DNA of 33,396 bases from a virus: positions 1 through 33,396 of IMG/VR virus record IMGVR_UViG_3300037961_000180, one strand, 5' to 3'. Shown one piece after another: positions 29,207 to 33,396 of the stretch (position 1 is the first letter of the stretch; each line of letters starts with the position of its first letter). Below the pieces are notes generated by a model that did no database searches, was not told the DNA's origin, and worked only from the letters and a program-made list of their open reading frames with translations. The position numbers were made by a program, and so were the translations under genes.

Positions 29207-29905
29207 CTAACCTAGTAAACGTCCACTAAAATGATTTTCGTGAGCATACATACTGAAACTACCAGTGTTTCTATCAGTTGCTACTAATTTAAAAGTGTCA
29301 TTGGCACTTAAATAGACAACTTCGGTATAATCTATTTGTGTATGACCGCCATCGTTACCTGTCTGTTCATACCTGTTTCTTATAGAGCTGTTTACATAGC
29401 TGTATAAATCTAAATATTCACCTGTTCTAAAGTCATAAAACAAAGATTTAAAAGTAAATATGTATTGACCTGCGACTGGTGCAGTGAAAATTCCGTTTGA
29501 GCTGTTGTATGAATTAGACTGGTTACTTCTTACTTCATTAAAAACTAATGTAACAGTGCCAGAGATTGATTGGCTAGAAGTTCTTTTTGCATTAAAGGCT
29601 GGCTGGTAAGGATTTGTTACATAGCCTGCATTATCTATCTTCATGCGCTCTGTGCCAGCAGTTTGAAATGACATTTTAGCATATACGCCACTAGCTTCAG
29701 TGTCTTGTGCGTTTAATATTACAGTACCGTCATTTTGACCATCTGGGTTTGATGTAGATATTTTAAGACCACGATTTGCTGATCCTGATAAAGTTAAATG
29801 TGCGCTATTTGCTCCACCACTAACGCTCAATGCGCCTGTCATGCTATCGCCAGAGGTATTTACAAACCGTGTTTCACCAGTTGCTAAATCTTTCGACCTA
29901 CCCAT
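29207..29905 (-). CDS. C1q-like tail fibre protein
   Basis: A 232-residue fibre. The start ETRFVNTSGDSMTGALSVSG is the shaft start that lies in the middle of the 25533-26468 protein. Residues about 110-232 are a C1q-like jelly roll (FNAKRTSSQS, GIFTAPVAGQYIFTFKSL, ENHFSGRLLG). It therefore equals that protein without its N-module. It probably binds the receptor. One base separates it from the upstream gene. Confidence 0.75.
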   Translation of the reverse strand: MGRSKDLATGETRFVNTSGDSMTGALSVSGGANSAHLTLSGSANRGLKISTSNPDGQNDGTVILNAQDTEASGVYAKMSFQTAGTERMKIDNAGYVTNPYQPAFNAKRTSSQSISGTVTLVFNEVRSNQSNSYNSSNGIFTAPVAGQYIFTFKSLFYDFRTGEYLDLYSYVNSSIRNRYEQTGNDGGHTQIDYTEVVYLSANDTFKLVATDRNTGSFSMYAHENHFSGRLLG

Positions 29906-30238
29906 CTAGGTAATCTCCAAAATGCTCATAATGACATCACAAGATGACGCTGCGCTGGACGTAACTTTGACACTATCACCAGTTTCCATAACTACTTTTT
30001 GATCACCACCAACTACGACCAAGGAACCACCACTAGGCACTGTTGCAGTCTTAACCATAAAGTGATCATTAGAACCATCATTTAGCGCCACATCTACTGT
30101 AATGGCTGTTGTCGTACTGTTAGAACAAGTAAGGCCAATGATGGTTGTTTGCGTAGAAGCTGCCACCGTGTAACTACCTACAGTAGCCGCAGATGTTCCT
30201 ATGTTTCTGCTTAGTTTTCTTTTAAACGTGTTTGCCAT
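29906..30238 (-). CDS. Small tail or neck-region protein
   Basis: A 110-residue protein beginning MANTFKRKLSRNIGTSAATV. The pattern KRKLSRNIG, then STQTTIIGLTCSNST and DHFMVKTATVPSGGSLVVVGGDQKVVMETGD, is a small beta-sandwich present in many marine phage tail clusters. AGGATAG before ATG 30238. Likely a structural tail component; the exact place in the virion is unknown. Confidence 0.7.
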   Translation of the reverse strand: MANTFKRKLSRNIGTSAATVGSYTVAASTQTTIIGLTCSNSTTTAITVDVALNDGSNDHFMVKTATVPSGGSLVVVGGDQKVVMETGDSVKVTSSAASSCDVIMSILEIT

Positions 30239-30241
30239 TTT

Positions 30242-30580
30242 CTATCCTAACGCAATCGCCATAGCTACTGGAACCGCCGCACGAGCATCGAAGTCATCCG
30301 CCGCCAAAGTAATAAAAACCGTTGATGTACCAGAAAGATTTAACAAAGAACCAGTTGAGCTAGACGTTAAAGTTCTGCTTAGAGTTGTGCCACTATGCGT
30401 ATATGTGCCAGTGCCTATCTCATAGTCGTTTCCGCTCTCGATAACGTAACGCACACTGTCACCATCACTTACACCGCCATTTGCAAAAGTCCTAAAACCA
30501 GTAACAGCATTGCCCAACGTAATCGTGCCTGTGCCTGTCGTAGTCGTTGTGACCTTTACTCTGTCTGCTACTTTAACCAT
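30242..30580 (-). CDS. Small beta-rich tail protein
   Basis: A 112-residue protein beginning [62 protein letters not shown], then [26 protein letters not shown], is a recurring phage domain at fibre bases. Small, Thr/Gly-rich, strand-forming. It follows the preceding gene with TAGATG-type spacing and likely forms part of the tail hub or fibre-attachment ring. Confidence 0.72.
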   Translation of the reverse strand: MVKVADRVKVTTTTTGTGTITLGNAVTGFRTFANGGVSDGDSVRYVIESGNDYEIGTGTYTHSGTTLSRTLTSSSTGSLLNLSGTSTVFITLAADDFDARAAVPVAMAIALG

Positions 30581-30583
30581 CTA

Positions 30584-30955
30584 CTAGCTCGGATCTGGTA
30601 TGCCTATATCTAACGCAGATATATCAAATAAGTTACCACTGTTAACAGATTGAGAAGCGTTCAATGCGCCTGTCACCAACAATCTACTGTTTGACGTATC
30701 TGTAATTGCAAAATGTGTTGCCGTTCCTGTGCCTGTCACAGAAGCATCGCTGATTGCCGCTAAAGTGACTTTACGGCCTCCGCCCGTCCTGTCGGCTGGT
30801 GAACCTATGCTAATGCTGGTTGTATTGCCTAAAGTATAGGTTGATGTAGCCTCTGCATATGTTGTTGCTTCTTGGCTTGTAATGTCAAATCTGTTGGCCT
30901 CTGTGTCCAAAACCGTCAGCCCGTTATCAAGCACTCTGTCTGCTATACTTGCCAT
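30584..30955 (-). CDS. Small beta-rich tail protein
   Basis: A 123-residue protein beginning MASIADRVLDNGLTVLDTEA. Contains TTYAEATSTYTLGNTTSISI, then GRKVTLAAISDASVTGTGTATHFAITDTSNSRLL. Strand-rich with many Thr/Ser; this type regularly lies beside the adaptor gene in marine podoviruses. It starts by a TAATG overlap with the adaptor gene. Probable tail structural protein; no activity predicted. Confidence 0.72.
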   Translation of the reverse strand: MASIADRVLDNGLTVLDTEANRFDITSQEATTYAEATSTYTLGNTTSISIGSPADRTGGGRKVTLAAISDASVTGTGTATHFAITDTSNSRLLVTGALNASQSVNSGNLFDISALDIGIPDPS

Positions 30956-31575
30956 TAGTAACTCCTTATCTTCATTCTGCGACCAGAGCCGCTAGTTTTT
31001 GACCGTTCGCTTTCTAAATTAATATCATTAATTGCCTTTTGATACAACGCCGCCCATGTGTTTGCACGAGTATCATCTTGCAAATATGGCGCAGAATGTA
31101 TCAATGACCCATATAAATAAGCATCTGGAAAATTAGTTAACACCCAGTTTGATGCTGTTTGTGCATTAAGTGGGTCAATAGTTTCATAATAAAGCATCTC
31201 TAATGTATAAGTTCCATCAGGCGATGGAAACACCTCAATACTACCATCAAGAATAGCAAAATTTATTGGTCTACCAGTTGTATTAAGGTTTTGCGCTCTA
31301 AGATTAGATATTTGAAAAGCATTAACCATTTCTAAAGTATTCGTATCAGCCGTGTTTAAAGACATACGAATAGGCTCTAAAAAATCACTAGGTAAAGCCG
31401 TATATTGTGAGTCAAGCTGTGCTGTAGCACGCTTTTCCATACGCCAATGCCGAACTTCTCTATTCATACCAGTTTCAGCAAGTTTAATAAAATCAGGTAT
31501 TACTGACGTTAAATCATCTCTGTTCAAAAAGTCAGCTATACTAGCTTTTAGTTCGTCATAAGTTGATAACGCCAT
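30955..31575 (-). CDS. Head-tail adaptor protein, SU10-type
   Basis: A 206-residue protein. The start STYDELKASIADFLNRDDLT, then IPDFIKLAETGMNREVRHWRME and TALPSDFLEPIRM, with DGTYTLEMLYYETIDPL later, matches the SU10-type adaptor family. It should form the ring under the portal to which the tail attaches. Position between terminase-linked small genes and tail genes supports this. The upstream stop and its start are adjacent (TAGATG). Confidence 0.85.
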   Translation of the reverse strand: MALSTYDELKASIADFLNRDDLTSVIPDFIKLAETGMNREVRHWRMEKRATAQLDSQYTALPSDFLEPIRMSLNTADTNTLEMVNAFQISNLRAQNLNTTGRPINFAILDGSIEVFPSPDGTYTLEMLYYETIDPLNAQTASNWVLTNFPDAYLYGSLIHSAPYLQDDTRANTWAALYQKAINDINLESERSKTSGSGRRMKIRSY

Positions 31576-31842
31576 CTAACAATTCCATCTTCTACGAGCA
31601 GCTTTGCCGCGTTCACCTGTCCAGCCTCTTGACCTAGCGCAAAAAGACTTCTTACGAGCCTTCTCTTTTGCAGTTAAATTTTTCTTTTTTGTTACAGCCG
31701 TCTTAAGCTTTGATCCAGGGTTAGCACGCCTATGCGCCGCTACACCCTTTGCAGTCATACCAGCACCCTCTTTTACAGAGCGGTAATTACGACCCTTGCC
31801 TTTGGTCGTCTTCCGTATAGCTTTCTCAGGCTTTCGTGGCAT
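31576..31842 (-). CDS. DUF6321-type small basic protein
   Basis: An 88-residue, very basic protein. GAGMTAKGVAAHRRANPGSK, LKTAVTKKKNLTAKEKARKK and SFCARSRGWTGERGKAARRRWNC are the pattern of the DUF6321 family, widespread in marine phages. The strong basic charge with conserved Cys and Trp suggests nucleic-acid contact, possibly packed with the genome, but the function is unknown. It is linked to the 31842-32648 gene by TAATG. Confidence 0.82.
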   Translation of the reverse strand: MPRKPEKAIRKTTKGKGRNYRSVKEGAGMTAKGVAAHRRANPGSKLKTAVTKKKNLTAKEKARKKSFCARSRGWTGERGKAARRRWNC

Positions 31843-32648
31843 TAATACATTTCTATTTGATAACGTGCAAAATTTTCATCTGTTTTGGGAATACCTGCCG
31901 CATCAGCATATCTATAAAAAGAAGCAACAGCTTGTCGCGCCGCGTCACTTTTACCAAAATCAAGTAAACTAAATACATTCTGAAACTGTGAAGGTCTTGT
32001 TACGTTACTCATGCTAGGATCAACAGGTCTTGGCATAGGCATATCATAAGTTGGCCCAGCAAATGGGTTTGGAGTGTTATTAAAAGGCACTCCACTAACT
32101 TCATCTGGCATAACTGGTGGCGTATTGTTAAATGGAACTCCGCTTACTTCATCTGGCACAGATAGTGGCGTATTATTAAATGGAACACCGCTTAACTCAT
32201 CTGGCATGGTTTGCTCTGGTCTAATTCTTGGCCTTGGTATTGCACCAGAAACAGCTTGCTGAATAGGTGATGTTGTGGGGCTAACATAAGCACGCTCACG
32301 CTGAGAGCCGTATGGCTTAACACCTATGTTGTTTAATATTTCGCTTAATGGGCCACCTTTAAATGTATCGCCGCGAGTATCACTGCCACCACCGTCCATA
32401 GCGTCAATAAAAGCAGGAACGTAACGCTTGTTTACCTCATCAAAATAACCAAACTTACCGTCAGAATTAGCCTTTGCACGATCTTCCGCAGATGTACTTT
32501 CATATCGAGCCGCACCTTTGTTAGACCCAAGACCACCTTTTCTCTCTCCAGCCCTAGCTTGTGCAGAATGAACAGCTTTAAACGGGTTAGGCTTGCCAAT
32601 TATATCAAAATGTCGCTGTATCTTTTCAGCGTGTGTCATCTCAGCCAT
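31842..32648 (-). CDS. Unknown protein with three 16-residue repeats
   Basis: A 268-residue, Pro/Gly/Asn-rich protein. Residues 1-70 are charged (MTHAEKIQRHFDIIGKPNPF). Residues 148-195 are three copies of a 16-residue unit with core PDE-SGVPFNNTP, differing at only a few positions. The C-terminal part is helical (DAARQAVASFYRYADAAGIP). It looks mostly disordered, and the repeats may be short linear binding motifs for another virion protein. Coupled by TAATG to both neighbours. Confidence 0.65.
   Translation of the reverse strand: MAEMTHAEKIQRHFDIIGKPNPFKAVHSAQARAGERKGGLGSNKGAARYESTSAEDRAKANSDGKFGYFDEVNKRYVPAFIDAMDGGGSDTRGDTFKGGPLSEILNNIGVKPYGSQRERAYVSPTTSPIQQAVSGAIPRPRIRPEQTMPDELSGVPFNNTPLSVPDEVSGVPFNNTPPVMPDEVSGVPFNNTPNPFAGPTYDMPMPRPVDPSMSNVTRPSQFQNVFSLLDFGKSDAARQAVASFYRYADAAGIPKTDENFARYQIEMY
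32064..32207 (-). repeat. Three tandem 48-bp coding repeats
   Basis: The three copies of the 16-residue repeat are 48 bp each. On the plus strand they share versions of TTAAATGGAACTCCGCTTAC. The copies differ mostly at third positions, so the protein motif is being kept. Expansion or loss by slippage between phages is likely. Confidence 0.7.
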
Positions 32649-32767
32649 TACTTCTTACCCTTCTTTTTTCTGCTCAGTTTTCTTAAATCTGCACCTGTGA
32701 TCTTCTTACGCGGCGGAGCTACGGCTGCAAGCTTTTTCTGCTTTGGGCTATATTTTTTATACGGCAT
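32648..32767 (-). CDS. Tiny basic protein (MPYKKYSPKQ type)
   Basis: A 39-residue protein MPYKKYSPKQKKLAAVAPPR followed by KKITGADLRKLSRKKKGKK. The start MPYKKYSPKQ and the PPRxKITGADL segment recur in marine podoviruses. Start and stop are both TAATG overlaps. About 16 of 39 residues are Lys or Arg. It may condense or bind the packaged DNA; role unknown. Confidence 0.72.
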   Translation of the reverse strand: MPYKKYSPKQKKLAAVAPPRKKITGADLRKLSRKKKGKK

Positions 32768-32925
32768 TACTTTTTCTTCTTTTTTGCTGTCTTTGCCGCT
32801 TGCCTAAAGTTTTTAGCCGTTGGCGCACCCTTACTACCAGGTTTTCTCATCTTTTCGCCACTACCACCCTTGATACGCTTCCTCTTGGCATGAATATTGG
32901 CATACAATCCAGGTCTTTTAGCCAT
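32767..32925 (-). CDS. Tiny basic protein (MAKRPGLYANIHAKR type)
   Basis: A 52-residue basic protein MAKRPGLYANIHAKRKRIKG followed by GSGEKMRKPGSKGAPTAKNF and RQAAKTAKKKKK. The GLYANIHAKRKRI and GSGEKMRKPGSKGAPTAxxF segments are a widely conserved phage family of unknown function, usually near terminase and portal genes. It overlaps each neighbour by a single base (TAATG). Confidence 0.78.
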   Translation of the reverse strand: MAKRPGLYANIHAKRKRIKGGSGEKMRKPGSKGAPTAKNFRQAAKTAKKKKK

Positions 32926-33017
32926 TACTTATACTTCGCTCCTTGACACTTTCCTGCTCTTTTGCACGCAGCTTTTGTCGGGCAACCAGAACAGGGCTTA
33001 AACTTACTACCATGCAT
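32925..33017 (-). CDS. Tiny four-cysteine protein
   Basis: A 30-residue protein MHGSKFKPCSGCPTKAACKR followed by AGKCQGAKYK. C9, C12, C18 and C24 (C-x2-C-x5-C-x5-C) could bind one zinc ion or an iron-sulphur cluster, and the remainder is basic. Starts and stops are TAATG overlaps with its neighbours, which strongly supports that it is translated. No family name known to me. Confidence 0.68.
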   Translation of the reverse strand: MHGSKFKPCSGCPTKAACKRAGKCQGAKYK

Positions 33018-33055
33018 TACTTCTTCTTCCCGCCTTTTTTCTTACCATAGCCCAT
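33017..33055 (-). CDS. 12-residue Lys/Gly micropeptide
   Basis: MGYGKKKGGKKK, 12 codons, preceded by a strong AAGGAG seven bases before its ATG. It is the first gene after the terminase stop (32 bases away). The perfect ribosome-binding site serves the whole chain of TAATG-coupled genes downstream, so it may be a translated leader peptide that initiates ribosome re-use rather than a functional protein. The same MGYGKKK-type start is seen in marine phages. Confidence 0.6.
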   Translation of the reverse strand: MGYGKKKGGKKK

Positions 33056-33086
33056 GACTATCTCCTTTTTTATGCAACGTAACACA

Positions 33087-33396
33087 TTATGCGATCCCAC
33101 GCAAATTGCGTTTTATCTCTCCTCGCCAACTATTAAACGCACCAGATAACGCCGTTGCAGCGTCACTTGCCATCGTTAAACACAAAGCATCAGCTAAGTC
33201 TGGCGACTGCAAACCACGCTTACGCATCTCATCCTTACTCTCAGCCTTCATCTTGCCTGACGATGTAAAACTATACCGAATACCCGTTAACTCAGCCAGC
33301 AACTGATCATCTTTCGGCAACTTACACGCACGATCTTCAAACCAAGCTTTCGTCTTAAACCACAACTCACTCCGCAAATTTAAATATGTGCCACCC
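33087..33396 (-). CDS. Terminase large subunit, C-terminal end (cut by window edge)
   Basis: The last 102 codons of the terminase. YLNLRSELWFKTKAWFEDRA, the LLAELTGIRYSFTSSGKMKA segment and ESKDEMRKRGLQSPDLADALCL are the C-terminal nuclease-domain pattern of TerL in many P22/T7-like phages; the D-A-L motif near the end carries a nuclease residue. The frame is open to the edge, so the N-terminal ATPase lies outside the window. It is the first of the late genes here. The full protein should cut and pump DNA into the procapsid. Confidence 0.88.
   Translation of the reverse strand, partial: GGTYLNLRSELWFKTKAWFEDRACKLPKDDQLLAELTGIRYSFTSSGKMKAESKDEMRKRGLQSPDLADALCLTMASDAATALSGAFNSWRGEIKRNLRGIA

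Noticed and set aside
22029-30238. Diversity-generating retroelement target in the fibre genes
   Set aside because: No reverse transcriptase gene and no template copy with adenine-specific changes were seen.
1-33396. Circular join of the two window ends
   Set aside because: The truncated terminase needs several hundred more N-terminal codons; joining base 33396 to base 1 would end or begin its frame at once, so sequence is missing.
1-33396. tRNA genes
   Set aside because: No cloverleaf-like segment with T-loop consensus was recognised by reading; a covariance-model search would be needed to be sure.

Overview
The window is most of the genome of a short-tailed (podovirus-type) dsDNA phage. 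The evidence is a P22-type portal, an SU10-type (DUF5309-like) coat protein, a P22 gp10-type nozzle protein, a fused primase-helicase, a T7 gp2.5-like SSB and an M15 endolysin. The base composition is moderate (about two fifths G+C by eye). The GTA-type holin, the DUF6321-type protein and the run of small fibre proteins are typical of marine phages of Alphaproteobacteria, so a marine alphaproteobacterial host is my inference, not something proved here. I saw no integrase, excisionase or CI-like repressor, so a lytic lifestyle is likely. Both ends are cut: the right edge holds only the last ~100 codons of the large terminase and the left edge holds the start of an unknown gene. No DNA polymerase, RNA polymerase or tRNA was recognised.

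Layout. Bases 1-4284 are a minus-strand replication and recombination block: a small ribbon-helix-helix protein, a resolvase-like nuclease, a RecB-type PD-(D/E)XK exonuclease, an SSB, a primase-helicase, then an AT-rich inverted-repeat region and a truncated gene. Bases 4285-4362 form a divergent promoter region with repeated AATATC hexamers. Bases 4363-7266 are a plus-strand early operon of small, mostly unknown genes. It includes a protein that may have a RAMP-like fold, followed by a 400-bp non-coding array of degenerate G/T-rich pentamers. Bases 7267-33396 are one long minus-strand late block. In transcription order it runs: terminase, a chain of tiny basic proteins, head-tail adaptor, about 15 small fibre and tail proteins, Gly-rich adhesin, nozzle, putative ejection proteins, portal, scaffold, coat, small head-region genes, then lysis genes (coiled-coil membrane proteins, EF-hand membrane protein, holin, endolysin).

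How it works together. The left block and the plus-strand operon diverge from 4285-4362 and are probably early. The late block is very tightly packed. At least ten junctions are TAATG (stop and start share one base) and several others are ATGA or GTGA overlaps, so translational coupling is probably the main way tail and head proteins are balanced. A hairpin after the coat gene probably limits read-through into the lysis end.

Most unusual items: the pentamer array with its possibly RAMP-like neighbour; a cupredoxin-like domain with all four candidate copper ligands, nested with tandem repeats inside a carbohydrate-binding-like insert of the nozzle protein; a perfect EF-hand loop on a membrane protein beside the holin; four tiny basic genes coupled by TAATG after the terminase; a 55-codon ribbon-helix-helix gene at the divergent promoter; and a plus-strand gene that appears to start at ATC.
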